NCBI RefSeq assembly: GCF_020531915.1
Contig: NZ_JAJAVG010000006.1
Coordinates: 124,001 to 188,000, forward strand
DNA: 64,000 bases
Direction of reading: 5' to 3'
Origin: Methylovorus mays
Lineage (GTDB): Bacteria > Pseudomonadota > Gammaproteobacteria > Burkholderiales > Methylophilaceae
Each line of letters starts with the position of its first letter. Positions within the stretch are counted from its first letter, which is position 1. The notes beneath the pieces are model-generated. The model was given only the letters and a program-made list of their open reading frames with translations, did not search any database and was not told the DNA's origin. Positions 1 to 8,994 of this stretch are shown here, in pieces. The position numbers and the translations under genes were made by a program.

Positions 1-6
1 TTCCAT
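1..6 (-). CDS. First two codons of a downstream gene (partial)
   Basis: On the minus strand the sequence AAGGA, six bases and ATG GAA run off the window edge, so a new gene appears to begin here, downstream of dapF. In many betaproteobacteria the gene after dapF is a DUF484 protein followed by xerC, but two codons cannot identify it. The call rests only on the ribosome binding site and position. Confidence 0.35.
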
Positions 7-31
7 GTAAATTCCTTGTGCTTGATGGAGA

Positions 32-50
32 GGGCGGATGATATCCGCCC
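32..50 (-). other. Hairpin after dapF
   Basis: Arms GGGCGGAT (32-39) and ATCCGCCC (43-50) form a perfect 8-bp stem with a 3-base loop just after the dapF stop codon. No T run follows on the minus strand, so it looks like an mRNA-stabilising or weak attenuating hairpin, not a classical intrinsic terminator. Confidence 0.5.
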
Positions 51-54
51 GGAT

Positions 55-888
55 TTATAGATCGATAGCGCCGGTAAATACGGTAGCAGCAGGCCCCGTC
101 ATCCAGACTGGGCTATCGCCACCCGCCCAGGCGATGCTCAACTCTCCGCCGTGAGTGCTGACGCTGACCGGGGATGCAAGATGACCTAACCGTATACCGG
201 TTACGACAGCCGCGCAAGCCCCGGTGCCGCAGGCCAGGGTTTCCCCGCTGCCGCGCTCGAATACGCGCAAGCGGATGTGATGCGGGTCGACAATCTGCAT
301 GAAACCGGCATTAACCCGCTTGGGAAAACGCCGGTGGGATTCAATCTGGGGGCCTTGTTCGGCAACTGGCGCAGTGTCTACATTATCTACCAGTTGAACG
401 GCATGCGGATTGCCCATGGAAGCGATAGCCACTTCGATGGTTTCTTGTGCCAGATCAAGCGAATACCAAGATTGTGTAGACTCGGCTTCAAAGGGCAGGT
501 CAGCGGGCAAGAAGCTTGGAGGGCCCATGTTGACGGTCACCTCGCCACTGTCTTCCAGACGAGGATAAATCAGGCCGCGTGCAGTTTCCACGCAAATTTC
601 GCGCTGCTTGGTCAGGCCCTGGTCATGTACAAATTTCACGAAACAGCGGGCACCGTTACCGCATTGTTCCACTTCTCCGCCATCTGCATTGAATATGCGA
701 TAACGAAAAGCTGCTTCAGGGGCAGTGGGGCGCTCGACGATCAGCAGCTGGTCACAGCCCACGCCAAAATGCCGGTCAGAAATTGTGCGGATTTGATCCG
801 CTGTCAGGGATACTGGCCGGGAGTAGGCATCAATGACGACAAAGTCATTGCCGATGCCCTGCATCTTGGTAAATTCAAGTTTCATCAT
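55..888 (-). CDS. dapF: Diaminopimelate epimerase
   Basis: Converts LL- to meso-diaminopimelate in lysine and peptidoglycan precursor synthesis; a cytoplasmic PLP-independent epimerase. The 277 residues match the family length. The two catalytic cysteines are visible: Cys76 in EQCGNGARC and Cys220 in [13 protein letters not shown]; the N-terminal signature [12 protein letters not shown] is intact. Two ATG codons are adjacent at the start, so the protein may begin one residue later. It is followed on the same strand by a hairpin and the start of another gene at the window edge, and preceded 69 bp upstream by the acyltransferase gene, with which it may be cotranscribed. Confidence 0.97.
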   Translation of the reverse strand: MMKLEFTKMQGIGNDFVVIDAYSRPVSLTADQIRTISDRHFGVGCDQLLIVERPTAPEAAFRYRIFNADGGEVEQCGNGARCFVKFVHDQGLTKQREICVETARGLIYPRLEDSGEVTVNMGPPSFLPADLPFEAESTQSWYSLDLAQETIEVAIASMGNPHAVQLVDNVDTAPVAEQGPQIESHRRFPKRVNAGFMQIVDPHHIRLRVFERGSGETLACGTGACAAVVTGIRLGHLASPVSVSTHGGELSIAWAGGDSPVWMTGPAATVFTGAIDL

Positions 889-957
889 GGGTTGCCGTTG
901 CTAAGTGTAAGCCGATAAATACTCTGCATTATAAGTAGAGTCGCTGTTTGCCCCTAA

Positions 958-1821
958 TTATGCCGCCGGTGTTGCGCTGGCAGTCTCAGCTTTACGGGAC
1001 TGAGGTTGCTTGAAGCGCCGATAGCTCCATAAATATTGTGCAGGATATTGCCGAACAAGTTGTTCAATGGCGTCATTAATACGTTGGGGTGATGCATCGC
1101 CTTGCAAGGGGGTAATATGAATGGCAAATCCGCGACCCCATGAAAGGCGCTCACCAAAGGCCATGAGGACAACGGCCCCTGTGGCTTCTTGTAGTTTGCT
1201 GACCAAGGTCATGGTGTAGGCAGGATGATTGAAAAACTGTGCCCAGACGCCTTCGCCATGCTCGGGTACCTGATCGGGAAGTATGCCCACGGCTTCGCCT
1301 TTTTTAAGGGCTTTCAACAGACTGCGGACTCCACTCAGGGTGGTCGGGGCCAGCTTCATCTGATCATGAAGACGGCCTTGCTCCAGAACGCCAGACAGCC
1401 AGGACTGGCGCGATGGCCGGAACAGGATGGTGATGGGATGCCGTGTGGCATAGAAGCGAGCCGTGATTTCATAGCAACCCAGGTGTGGGGTGAGAAAAAT
1501 AATACCCTTGCCGCTGGCAAGCGCCTGGTCGACGTGTTCCCAGCCATGCTGGCGCTTGACCCAGCGCAACATCGCGGGGCGTGAACGCCCCCAGAGTGAC
1601 AGGGTCTCAAGGATGGATTTACCGGTCTCGGCCACATTGCGGCGTAGCAGGCGACGAAAGTGATAAGAGGTGTTGGTCAACCCGACCATTTTGAGATTTT
1701 TGCGGGTACGACGAGAAAATTTTTTGTCCGTCCAGAAGGTGATCCAGCCTGCCACAACACCGACGAGATGCAGCAATAGCAAGGGCCATGCAGCGAGGAA
1801 ACGGAGTAGTACGTTGAGCAT
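958..1821 (-). CDS. lpxL: Lipid A biosynthesis lauroyl/myristoyl acyltransferase (LpxL/HtrB family)
   Basis: Transfers a secondary acyl chain to Kdo2-lipid IVA at the inner membrane. I start at the ATG at 1821 (287 residues), because the longer open frame runs back into metK and only this start gives the usual hydrophobic N-terminal anchor (LLRFLAAWPLLLLHLVGVV). The acyltransferase HX4E motif is His113 to Glu118 in TPHLGCYE, and FRPSR and LPDQ-type blocks follow. Whether it is the lauroyl or the myristoyl enzyme cannot be told. The 109-bp gap to metK carries the divergent promoters. Confidence 0.9.
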   Translation of the reverse strand: MLNVLLRFLAAWPLLLLHLVGVVAGWITFWTDKKFSRRTRKNLKMVGLTNTSYHFRRLLRRNVAETGKSILETLSLWGRSRPAMLRWVKRQHGWEHVDQALASGKGIIFLTPHLGCYEITARFYATRHPITILFRPSRQSWLSGVLEQGRLHDQMKLAPTTLSGVRSLLKALKKGEAVGILPDQVPEHGEGVWAQFFNHPAYTMTLVSKLQEATGAVVLMAFGERLSWGRGFAIHITPLQGDASPQRINDAIEQLVRQYPAQYLWSYRRFKQPQSRKAETASATPAA

Positions 1822-1866
1822 GTATTTCTTTTTGAACCAAGGGGATTTTGCTATTCTAGCAATCTT

Positions 1867-1896
1867 TTGCCGTCCAGCCTGTGACGACTTTAATCT
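1867..1896 (+). promoter_or_regulatory. Possible metK promoter
   Basis: TTGCCG (1867-1872), 18 bases, TAATCT (1891-1896) in the divergent lpxL/metK gap. An alternative extended -10, TGCTATTCT (1849-1857), lies upstream. Neither is strong; no SAM riboswitch fold was found here. Confidence 0.3.
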
Positions 1897-1930
1897 TTCA
1901 AAAATATCCACTATATAAAACCGAGAAGCG

Positions 1931-3088
1931 ATGAGCGAATATCTTTTTACCTCCGAATCCGTATCCGAAGGCCATCCTGACAAGGTGGCTGACCAGATTT
2001 CAGACAGCATTCTGGATGCTATTCTCGAGCAAGACCCTACGGCACGCGTCGCGGCTGAAACGCTCACCAACACTGGCCTGGTGGTACTGGCCGGTGAAAT
2101 CACCACATCCGCCAATGTGGACTACATCAAGGTAGCGCGTGAAACCATCAAGCGCATCGGTTACGACAATACTGACTATGGCATCGACTATAAGGGTTGT
2201 GCTGTGCTGGTGGCTTACGACAAGCAGTCTCCTGATATTGCACAAGGTGTCGACAATGCCAATGATGATCCGCTGGATCAGGGCGCTGGCGACCAGGGGC
2301 TGATGTTCGGCTATGCCTGCGATGAAACCCCGCAATTGATGCCTTTGCCTATCTGGCTGTCTCACCGTCTCATGGAGCGCCAGTCGCAACTGCGCAAGGA
2401 TGGTCGTCTGCCTTGGCTGCGTCCTGATGCCAAGAGCCAGGTCACGGTGCAGTATGTGGATGGCAAGCCGCACAAGATTGATACCGTGCTGATCTCTACG
2501 CAGCACGCGCCAGAAAAGTCGCTGGACGAAATCCGTGAAGCCGTGATCGAAGAGATCATCAAGCCGACCTTGCCTGCGGAACTGATCAAGGGCGAAATCA
2601 AGTTTCTGGTAAATCCGACCGGTCGCTTTGTGATTGGCGGACCTCAGGGCGATTGCGGTCTGACTGGTCGCAAGATCATCGTGGATACCTATGGTGGCGC
2701 TGCGCCGCACGGTGGCGGTGCTTTCTCCGGCAAGGATCCTTCCAAGGTTGACCGCTCAGCGGCCTATGCCGGGCGCTATGTGGCCAAGAATATCGTAGCG
2801 GCGGGGCTTGCCTCGCGCTGCCTGGTGCAGGTTTCGTACGCCATTGGTGTGGCACGTCCGACCAGTGTCATGGTGGAAACCTACGGCACAGGCAAGGTGC
2901 CGAATGAAGTGCTGACCCAACTGGTGCTGGATCATTTTGATCTGCGTCCCAAGGGCATTGTGAAGATGCTGGATCTGTTACGGCCGATTTATACCAAAAC
3001 GGCCGCCTACGGTCATTTTGGCCGCGATGAACCAGAATTCAGCTGGGAGGCTGTAGACAAGGCTGCTGCCTTGCGCGCTGCTGTGTAG
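1931..3088 (+). CDS. metK: S-adenosylmethionine synthetase
   Basis: Makes S-adenosylmethionine from methionine and ATP; cytoplasmic tetramer. The 385 residues are full length. Family landmarks are [19 protein letters not shown] near residue 14, the [12 protein letters not shown] hexapeptide region near residue 118, and [16 protein letters not shown] in the C-terminal half. It heads a methyl-cycle neighbourhood with ahcY and metF downstream, interrupted by an HD-GYP gene. The SAM product is the source of the SAH sensed by the riboswitch at 4441. Confidence 0.98.
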   Translation: MSEYLFTSESVSEGHPDKVADQISDSILDAILEQDPTARVAAETLTNTGLVVLAGEITTSANVDYIKVARETIKRIGYDNTDYGIDYKGCAVLVAYDKQSPDIAQGVDNANDDPLDQGAGDQGLMFGYACDETPQLMPLPIWLSHRLMERQSQLRKDGRLPWLRPDAKSQVTVQYVDGKPHKIDTVLISTQHAPEKSLDEIREAVIEEIIKPTLPAELIKGEIKFLVNPTGRFVIGGPQGDCGLTGRKIIVDTYGGAAPHGGGAFSGKDPSKVDRSAAYAGRYVAKNIVAAGLASRCLVQVSYAIGVARPTSVMVETYGTGKVPNEVLTQLVLDHFDLRPKGIVKMLDLLRPIYTKTAAYGHFGRDEPEFSWEAVDKAAALRAAV

Positions 3089-3146
3089 TTTCGATAGCCA
3101 AAAAATAAACCGCGCTCAACATCTAGCCATCTAGTCGAAAGCCATT

Positions 3147-4403
3147 ATGTTAAAGCGTATTGCTGTTACCCAGGTGCGTCTGGGTATGTATATCCAGGAG
3201 CTGGGAGGCTCCTGGATCGACCATCCATTCTGGCGTAAGTCTTTCAAACTGGAAGACCCCGCCATGCTGAAAACCTTGCAGGCAAGTCCGGTCAAGGATC
3301 TTGTCATTGATGTAAGCAAGGGGCTGGATGTATTGCACGAATCTGGAAATGCCGAGGCCAGAGAGGCAGAAGAGGCAGCGCCGCTTGCGCCATCAGCGGA
3401 ACCTGAAAGTCCATCCCTTGGGGCAGACCTCAAGCCCTCTTCGTCTGCACCGGCGATCAAGCGCATCAGCGCGGAGCAGGAAAGGGCGCAGGCAAAAAAA
3501 CTCCTGAAGGCCTCCAAGCAGGCCATTACCTCAATGTTTAATGAAGTGCGCATGGGCCAAGCCGTCAATGCAGCCGACGCCATGCCGCTGGTCGAAGAGA
3601 TCACCGCGTCTGTATCGCGAAATGAAGGGGCGCTCATTAGCTTGGTACGGCTGAAGCATAAAGATGATTACACTTATATGCACTCGGTGGCGGTCTGTGC
3701 GTTGATGGTGGCCTTGTCCAGGCAACTTGGCATGGATGACAAGCAAACCAAGCAAGCGGGCCTTGCCGGCCTGCTGCACGATATTGGCAAGTCTGCCATT
3801 CCGCTGGACATACTCAACAAGCCAGGCAAGCTGACGGATGAAGAGTTTGACATTGTGCGTGGTCATCCCAAGGCGGGTCATGAGATTCTGCTGGCCTCGA
3901 ATGGGGTAGATGAGGTCGCGCTGGATGTCTGCCTGCATCATCATGAGAAAGTCGATGGCACGGGGTATCCCCACAAGCTGCCAAACGATGAAATCAGCAT
4001 CTTTGCCAAAATGGGTGCCGTTTGCGATGTGTATGACGCGGTGACCTCCAATCGTCCCTACAAAGAAGGCTGGGAGCCGGGTGTATCGCTGCAACGCATG
4101 GCGCAGTGGAGTAAAACGCATTTTGATGATCGGGTATTCAAAGCCTTTGTGAAAAGCGTGGGCATTTACCCCATCGGCTCCATGGTCATGCTGCAGTCTG
4201 GACGACTGGGTGTTGTGGTCGACCAGAATCCGGTTTCGCTACTCAAGCCGCTGGTGAAGGTATTCTTTTCCACCAAATCCCGCACACGCATTCCTGTAGA
4301 AGTATTGGACTTATCCAAACCAGCGGTGCAAGACAAGATCATGGGCCATGAAGACCCGATACTGTGGGGCATTGAGGATATCCACGATCTATGGAGCCAG
4401 TAA
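3147..4403 (+). CDS. HD-GYP domain protein with N-terminal DUF3391 (cyclic-di-GMP phosphodiesterase family)
   Basis: Predicted cytoplasmic phosphodiesterase hydrolysing cyclic-di-GMP. Residues 1-130 resemble DUF3391 (RLGMYIQELGGSWIDHPFW), followed by an HD-GYP domain. The metal-binding HD is in LLHDIGKSAIP near residue 211, a further histidine cluster is HHHEKVDGTGYP near 264, and GYP itself is present, so catalysis should be intact. A low-complexity Glu/Ala/Ser segment links the domains. It sits 58 bp after metK with no terminator between, so read-through is possible; the ahcY promoter starts right after its stop codon. Confidence 0.9.
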   Translation: MLKRIAVTQVRLGMYIQELGGSWIDHPFWRKSFKLEDPAMLKTLQASPVKDLVIDVSKGLDVLHESGNAEAREAEEAAPLAPSAEPESPSLGADLKPSSSAPAIKRISAEQERAQAKKLLKASKQAITSMFNEVRMGQAVNAADAMPLVEEITASVSRNEGALISLVRLKHKDDYTYMHSVAVCALMVALSRQLGMDDKQTKQAGLAGLLHDIGKSAIPLDILNKPGKLTDEEFDIVRGHPKAGHEILLASNGVDEVALDVCLHHHEKVDGTGYPHKLPNDEISIFAKMGAVCDVYDAVTSNRPYKEGWEPGVSLQRMAQWSKTHFDDRVFKAFVKSVGIYPIGSMVMLQSGRLGVVVDQNPVSLLKPLVKVFFSTKSRTRIPVEVLDLSKPAVQDKIMGHEDPILWGIEDIHDLWSQ

Positions 4404-4404
4404 C

Positions 4405-4432
4405 TTGTTAACTACTGAATAGCGCGTATAAT
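4405..4432 (+). promoter_or_regulatory. Promoter of the SAH riboswitch-ahcY transcript
   Basis: TTGTTA (4405-4410), 16 bases, perfect TATAAT (4427-4432). Transcription would start near 4439, at the base of the first riboswitch stem. Position and match together make this a convincing sigma-70 promoter. Confidence 0.75.
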
Positions 4433-4440
4433 CGCGAGAA

Positions 4441-4554
4441 TTCCGAGGAGCGCTGCAAGTCCGCTTCGCCAGGCGAAGCCTTCCCAGGCTCGGAACAATG
4501 CAGTAAACGGCGCTCACCTTACCAACCCGTGCCGGACACGGGATGAGGGTGAGC
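4441..4554 (+). promoter_or_regulatory. S-adenosylhomocysteine (SAH) riboswitch with expression hairpins
   Basis: The aptamer matches the SAH riboswitch class: outer stem TTCCGAG (4441-4447) with CTCGGAA (4489-4495), the conserved GGAGCGCTGC strand, and GGCGCTCACC downstream. The pseudoknot pairs GAGCGC (4448-4453) with GCGCTC (4510-4515). A competing hairpin, GCTCACC (4512-4518) with GGTGAGC (4548-4554), encloses a smaller stem CCCGTG/CACGGG (4526-4531, 4537-4542). SAH binding should free the downstream mRNA and switch ahcY on, as is known for this class. The ahcY ribosome binding site AAAGGA is at 4599-4604. Confidence 0.93.
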
Positions 4555-4611
4555 AGCGTCAACAGACCTCCCAACCCCCTTCCCTCCGGCCACAATTCAA
4601 AGGAATAGAAA

Positions 4612-6021
4612 ATGAATTCTGTGGCTGATATCAAAGATTATGTAATTGCCGATATGAACCTTGCCGCCTGGGGCCGCAAGGAAATTGCGATTGCCGAGAC
4701 CGAAATGCCGGGTCTGATGGCGATCCGCGAAGAATATGCCTTGACCAAGCCTTTGCGCGGCGCCCGTATTACCGGCTCCCTGCACATGACCATCCAGACT
4801 GCCGTGCTGATCGAGACGCTGAAGGATCTGGGGGCCGAGGTGCGCTGGGCTTCCTGCAATATTTACTCTACACAGGATCATGCGGCAGCAGCCATTGCCG
4901 CGACGGGCACCCCTGTGTTTGCGGTCAAAGGCGAAACCCTTGATGAATACTGGGATTACACGCACCGTATTTTTGAATGGACCGATGGTGGCTATTCCAA
5001 CATGATCCTCGATGATGGTGGCGATGCTACGCTGTTGCTGCATCTCGGTACCAAGGCAGAAACCGATCCTTCGGTATTGAGCAGCCCTGCCAGTGAAGAA
5101 GAAATCTGCCTGTTCAATGCCATCAAGGCCAAGCTGGCGGTTGATCCGACCTGGTATTCCACCCGTCTCAAACACATCAAGGGTGTGACCGAGGAAACCA
5201 CCACAGGCGTGCATCGTCTTTATCAAATGCACAAGGAAGGCCGTCTGGCATTCCCTGCCATTAACGTGAACGACTCTGTCACCAAGTCAAAATTTGACAA
5301 TCTCTATGGTTGCCGTGAATCGCTGGTGGATGGTATCAAGCGCGCTACCGATGTCATGATCGCTGGCAAAATTGCGGTGGTTGCCGGCTATGGTGATGTG
5401 GGTAAAGGGTCTGCGCAGGCATTGCGCGCACTTTCTGCCCAGGTGTGGGTAACCGAAATCGACCCTATCTGTGCCTTGCAAGCCGCAATGGAAGGGTACC
5501 GCGTGGTCACCATGGATTATGCCGCTGAGCATGGCGATATTTTTGTGACGGCCACAGGTAACTACCATGTGATCACCCATGACCACATGGCGAAGATGAA
5601 GGACCAGGCTATCGTCTGCAATATCGGTCACTTCGATAACGAGATCGACGTCGCCTCTTTGGAAAAATACCAGTGGGATGAAATCAAGCCACAGGTTGAT
5701 CACGTGATTTTCCCGGATGGCAAGAAAATCATCCTCCTGGCCAAGGGGCGCCTGGTGAATCTTGGTTGTGGTACTGGCCATCCGAGCTATGTCATGAGCT
5801 CGTCATTTGCCAACCAGACTATCGCCCAGATTGAGCTGTTCACCCGTACCGAGCAATACCCGGTTGGTGTTTACACACTGCCCAAGCATCTGGATGAGAA
5901 GGTGGCCGTATTGCAGTTGAAGAAACTGAATGCCCAGCTGACCCGCCTCACCGATCAGCAAGCAGCCTATATCGGAGTATCGGTGGAAGGCCCATACAAG
6001 CCCGAGCATTACCGCTACTAA
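4612..6021 (+). CDS. ahcY: S-adenosylhomocysteine hydrolase
   Basis: Hydrolyses SAH to adenosine and homocysteine, relieving product inhibition of methyltransferases. 469 residues, usual for the proteobacterial enzyme. Landmarks: [15 protein letters not shown] in the substrate domain, the NAD-binding [25 protein letters not shown] after the Rossmann fold, and the C-terminal KPEHYRY that completes the neighbouring subunit's NAD site. It is controlled by the SAH riboswitch directly upstream, giving feed-forward induction by its own substrate. A hairpin and then a small membrane-protein gene and metF follow on the same strand. Confidence 0.98.
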   Translation: MNSVADIKDYVIADMNLAAWGRKEIAIAETEMPGLMAIREEYALTKPLRGARITGSLHMTIQTAVLIETLKDLGAEVRWASCNIYSTQDHAAAAIAATGTPVFAVKGETLDEYWDYTHRIFEWTDGGYSNMILDDGGDATLLLHLGTKAETDPSVLSSPASEEEICLFNAIKAKLAVDPTWYSTRLKHIKGVTEETTTGVHRLYQMHKEGRLAFPAINVNDSVTKSKFDNLYGCRESLVDGIKRATDVMIAGKIAVVAGYGDVGKGSAQALRALSAQVWVTEIDPICALQAAMEGYRVVTMDYAAEHGDIFVTATGNYHVITHDHMAKMKDQAIVCNIGHFDNEIDVASLEKYQWDEIKPQVDHVIFPDGKKIILLAKGRLVNLGCGTGHPSYVMSSSFANQTIAQIELFTRTEQYPVGVYTLPKHLDEKVAVLQLKKLNAQLTRLTDQQAAYIGVSVEGPYKPEHYRY

Positions 6022-6029
6022 AAAACGCC

Positions 6030-6049
6030 AGGCCCGCTTTCGCGGGCCT
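6030..6049 (+). other. Hairpin between ahcY and the holin-family gene
   Basis: AGGCCCGC (6030-6037), loop TTTC, GCGGGCCT (6042-6049). A stable 8-bp GC-rich stem but no T run follows; the next ribosome binding site (AAGGAGAT) begins six bases later. Probably an mRNA-stability or attenuation element within an operon. Confidence 0.55.
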
Positions 6050-6066
6050 GTTCAAGGAGATAAGCC

Positions 6067-6408
6067 ATGAAATTACTATTGGTCTGGATACTGAACGCGC
6101 TGGCGTTGCTCGCGGTTACCTACCTCATTCCATCCATTCATGTGTCCGGCTTTGTCGCAGCACTTATCGCAGCGGCTGTGATTGGGCTAGTCAATATGCT
6201 GATACGGCCTATTCTCGTATTGCTGACCTTGCCGGTCACCATTGTGACGCTGGGGTTGTTCATCCTCGTGATCAATGGTCTGTTGTTCTTGCTGGTGGGG
6301 CATGTGTTGCAGGGCTTTGAGGTGCATGGTCTATGGGCTGGCATTGTCGGGGCATTCCTCTACAGCGTGATTTCATGGTTATTAAGCGCAATTGTGCTGC
6401 GCGATTGA
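6067..6408 (+). CDS. Phage holin family 4-like small membrane protein
   Basis: A 113-residue, almost wholly hydrophobic protein with about four membrane helices, matching the widespread Phage_holin_4_2/YvlD-type family (motifs GLVNMLIRPILVLLTLPVT and FLYSVISWLLS). Despite the family name, such chromosomal proteins are not known lysis proteins and the exact role is unknown. Start supported by AAGGAGAT seven bases upstream. It lies between ahcY and metF, 17 bp from the latter, and is probably cotranscribed; in related genomes this family also often sits by metF, which suggests operon conservation and says nothing on enzymatic role. Confidence 0.8.
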   Translation: MKLLLVWILNALALLAVTYLIPSIHVSGFVAALIAAAVIGLVNMLIRPILVLLTLPVTIVTLGLFILVINGLLFLLVGHVLQGFEVHGLWAGIVGAFLYSVISWLLSAIVLRD

Positions 6409-6424
6409 GAAAGCGCAGACTCTG

Positions 6425-7270
6425 ATGGATAACCAGGAACTCATGATCAGTGTTGAATTTTTCCCCCCGAAAACCGAGGAGGGGATGGCCAAGCTTCGCG
6501 AGGCACGTACACAACTGGCCAAGCTCAATCCCAAGTTTTTTTCGGTAACGTTTGGTGCTGGTGGTTCAACCCGTGACCGCACTCTTGATACGGTGCTGGA
6601 TATTCAGGCTGCCGGGTTTGAGGCAGCACCGCATATCTCGTGCATCTCATCCAGCAAGCAGGAAATCCGTGATCTGCTGCAACTCTACCAGCAGCACGAC
6701 ATCAAGCGGCTGGTGGCATTGCGTGGTGACATTCCCTCTGGCGAAGTCAGCGCTGGCGATTTCCGCTATGCCAATGAGCTGGTGGAATTCATCCGGCAGG
6801 AAACGGGCGATCATTTCCATATTGAAGTGGCAGCCTACCCTGAATTTCATCCGGAAGCGGCATCGCCCACTGCGGATCTCGCCAACTTCAAGCGCAAGGT
6901 GGATGCCGGCGCCAATTCCGCCATCACCCAGTATTTCTACAACCCGGATGCGTATTTCTATTTCCGGGATGAATGTACACGCCTGGGTATTGATATGCCG
7001 ATTGTGCCGGGCATCATGCCTATCTATAACATTACCCAGCTGGCGCGTTTTTCCAGTGTGTGTGGCGCAGAAATTCCGCGCTGGCTACGCTTGCGCTTGC
7101 AGGATTATGGCGATGACCTTGCCTCGCTGCGGGCGCTGGGGTTGGATGTGGTAACGGGAGTGTGCGAGAAACTGCTGGCCGGAGGCGCCCCCGGCCTGCA
7201 TTTTTATACATTGAATCAGAGTGGGATGATCACTACCCTGGCCGAGCGCCTAGGCCTGAAGACGGCCTGA
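6425..7270 (+). CDS. metF: 5,10-methylenetetrahydrofolate reductase
   Basis: FAD-dependent reduction of methylene-THF to methyl-THF for methionine synthesis. The core begins ISVEFFPPKTEEG and contains FSVTFGAGGSTRDRT, HISC, RLVALRGD, ITQYFYNPD and VPGIMPI, all typical of MTHFR. I use the ATG at 6425; the ATG at 6443 (after AGGAA at 6435-6439) is equally possible and would remove six residues. The upstream frame to 6392 is not needed. About 281 residues, matching the short bacterial form. It closes the metK-ahcY-metF neighbourhood and faces smg convergently 31 bp away. Confidence 0.95.
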   Translation: MDNQELMISVEFFPPKTEEGMAKLREARTQLAKLNPKFFSVTFGAGGSTRDRTLDTVLDIQAAGFEAAPHISCISSSKQEIRDLLQLYQQHDIKRLVALRGDIPSGEVSAGDFRYANELVEFIRQETGDHFHIEVAAYPEFHPEAASPTADLANFKRKVDAGANSAITQYFYNPDAYFYFRDECTRLGIDMPIVPGIMPIYNITQLARFSSVCGAEIPRWLRLRLQDYGDDLASLRALGLDVVTGVCEKLLAGGAPGLHFYTLNQSGMITTLAERLGLKTA

Positions 7271-7301
7271 CGCTTAATGTGAACAACCTACCTTGCGCTG
7301 T

Positions 7302-7760
7302 TTAATGCAGCGTAGGGTGGGCGTCACCGAAGACGGCGTCTTCCACAAACAGGTAGTCCTTGGTTTTGCCCTGTTTCCACAAAGCCATCAGCACGATCCA
7401 GCGTGTTTCATCGAGGCCAATGACCGGCTGTGGCAAGGCCAGCGCACGGTCAACGATCAGTTCGCGCTCGGTGGCGTTCAGCACTTTCGCCTGTTCAAGG
7501 AACATGATGAAGCTCAGGCTTTCACTACTGATCTTGGTGGTTTCGGGTTCGCTGAAAATACGGAAACCCGAGGTGTTGAGTTCGGTGCCGGCCAGTTCCT
7601 TGGCGGTCATTGCTTCAAGGGCGCTGAACCAGTCAAAGGCGTGATTAATGTCATCACTATCGAAACCTGCGGCGAATAATTCTTTGGCGAGAGTAGATTG
7701 GTCGGGACGGATATCTGCTTCAAAGTAATTCTCAAACATATATACCAGCACTTCGAACAT
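7302..7760 (-). CDS. smg: Smg family protein (DUF494)
   Basis: 152-residue acidic cytoplasmic protein of the Smg/DUF494 family, starting MFEVLVYMFENYF as is typical. Function is not established. In many beta- and gammaproteobacteria smg follows dprA, as here, usually before topA. The start codon is 22 bp from a long inverted repeat that separates it from dprA. Its end overlaps a weak hairpin shared with the end of metF. Confidence 0.92.
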   Translation of the reverse strand: MFEVLVYMFENYFEADIRPDQSTLAKELFAAGFDSDDINHAFDWFSALEAMTAKELAGTELNTSGFRIFSEPETTKISSESLSFIMFLEQAKVLNATERELIVDRALALPQPVIGLDETRWIVLMALWKQGKTKDYLFVEDAVFGDAHPTLH

Positions 7761-7781
7761 ATATATTCCCCTATGTGGATT

Positions 7782-7851
7782 CTTCTAAGAATTAAGCCTG
7801 ACATCTATATCTTTTAACGCCAGAATCAGGCCAAGCTTTAATTCTTAGAAG
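7782..7851. repeat. 70-bp element with perfect 14-bp inverted repeats
   Basis: CTTCTAAGAATTAA (7782-7795) is repeated as its exact inverse TTAATTCTTAGAAG (7838-7851). Inside, GCCTGA (7796-7801) pairs with TCAGGC (7826-7831). Each arm contains a small TTCT-A-AGAA palindrome. The element fills most of the dprA-smg gap. It could be an mRNA hairpin, a pair of protein sites or a tiny MITE-like insertion; nothing in the sequence decides. Confidence 0.7.
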
Positions 7852-7872
7852 CAATCCTCGCAATCGCTGCAG

Positions 7873-8988
7873 TCAGCTCATGCGCTGGTAGCGACCACCG
7901 GGCAGTGCCGCCACTTTATTTTCCAGCTCCAGTACCATCAGCATGGCCGAAAGGCTATCACTCGTCAAGCCACTTGATTGCTGTAAGGCATCAATACTGA
8001 TGGGGTCATAACCCATGCAGGCGAGTAGTTGTGTATGGGAGGTTTCCTCAGGACCATGTCCATCAAAAGCATCTTCCTGAGAAGCTTGTTGCTGTTGGGG
8101 ATGCAGCGGAGCCATCTCCTGCACGATATCCTGTATGCAATCGACCAGTTTTGCCCCTTGCTTGATCAACTCGTGGCAACCTTTTGAAACCGGAGAATGG
8201 ATGGAGCCAGGAATGGCAAAGACTTCGCGCCCTTGTTCTGCCGCCAGTCTTGCCGTGATGAGCGAGCCACTTTTGGCATTGGCTTCCACTACCAGGCACC
8301 CTTGGCTTAATCCGCTGATGAGGCGATTGCGTCGGGGGAAATTCTGCGGGCGAGAAGGCGTGCCCAGTGCAAATTCGGAGATGATCAGGCCCTGTTCCAC
8401 GATCTGATGGGCCAGTGCGCGGTGTTTGGATGGATAAACAATGTCGAGACCGGTGCCGACCACGGCGATCGTGATGCCTTTGGCTCGCAGGGCACCTTGA
8501 TGCGCGGCGCCATCAATCCCGAGCGCCAGGCCGCTGATGACGCAATAGCCTTGCTCACACAGAGCCTGGGCAAAATCAGCCGCATTTTTTTCGCCTTGCG
8601 GCGTTGCATTGCGACTGCCGACAATCGCCATCCCAGGCAAATCAAATGCCGCCAATTGGCCTTTAGCGTAAAGCAGGGGCGGTGGATCGGCAATTTCGAG
8701 CAGGGCGGGTGGGTAACGGCTATCTGCCAGAGTGAGCAGATGATTGTTTTCCTGCATGAGCCAATTGGCAGCGAAGTCGGTGGCTGCCAGATCAGGGCCG
8801 CCGGTAATGGCTTCGGCAACAGATTCAGGGACAACTTGCCGCAGGGCATCCTGCGGCGCTGCAAAAATCTGTTCCAGACTGCCAAATGCTTTGAGAAGCT
8901 GACATATCCGCTGGCCACCCAAGCCTGGAACCAGGCTCAGGGCTATCCAGAGGCGGGCTTCCTCTAAATCTGACGCACTCAGGGACAT
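7873..8988 (-). CDS. dprA: DNA processing protein DprA (Smf)
   Basis: Loads RecA on incoming single-stranded DNA during natural transformation. 371 residues: N-terminal helical region with the helix-hairpin-helix-like VPGLGGQRICQLLKAFGS, a Rossmann-like fold with GMAIVGSRNATPQGE, SGLALGIDGAAHQGAL and FPRRNRLISGLS, and a C-terminal winged-helix (DML1-like) region near residues 310-370. All key blocks are intact. It starts six bases after the LysM gene stop on the same strand, so the two are probably cotranscribed. A TfoX-like gene at 17964 is a further competence-associated family in the window. Confidence 0.95.
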   Translation of the reverse strand: MSLSASDLEEARLWIALSLVPGLGGQRICQLLKAFGSLEQIFAAPQDALRQVVPESVAEAITGGPDLAATDFAANWLMQENNHLLTLADSRYPPALLEIADPPPLLYAKGQLAAFDLPGMAIVGSRNATPQGEKNAADFAQALCEQGYCVISGLALGIDGAAHQGALRAKGITIAVVGTGLDIVYPSKHRALAHQIVEQGLIISEFALGTPSRPQNFPRRNRLISGLSQGCLVVEANAKSGSLITARLAAEQGREVFAIPGSIHSPVSKGCHELIKQGAKLVDCIQDIVQEMAPLHPQQQQASQEDAFDGHGPEETSHTQLLACMGYDPISIDALQQSSGLTSDSLSAMLMVLELENKVAALPGGRYQRMS

Positions 8989-8994
8989 TCAGCC

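Noticed and set aside
277-918. 213-residue open frame on the plus strand across dapF
   Set aside because: It lies opposite a full-length, motif-complete dapF and shows no family features.
1822-1930. SAM riboswitch before metK
   Set aside because: No SAM-riboswitch stems or conserved cores could be found in the 109-bp gap.
6030-6049. Terminator between ahcY and the holin-family gene
   Set aside because: A stable hairpin, but no T tract and a ribosome binding site immediately after it, so kept as a hairpin only.
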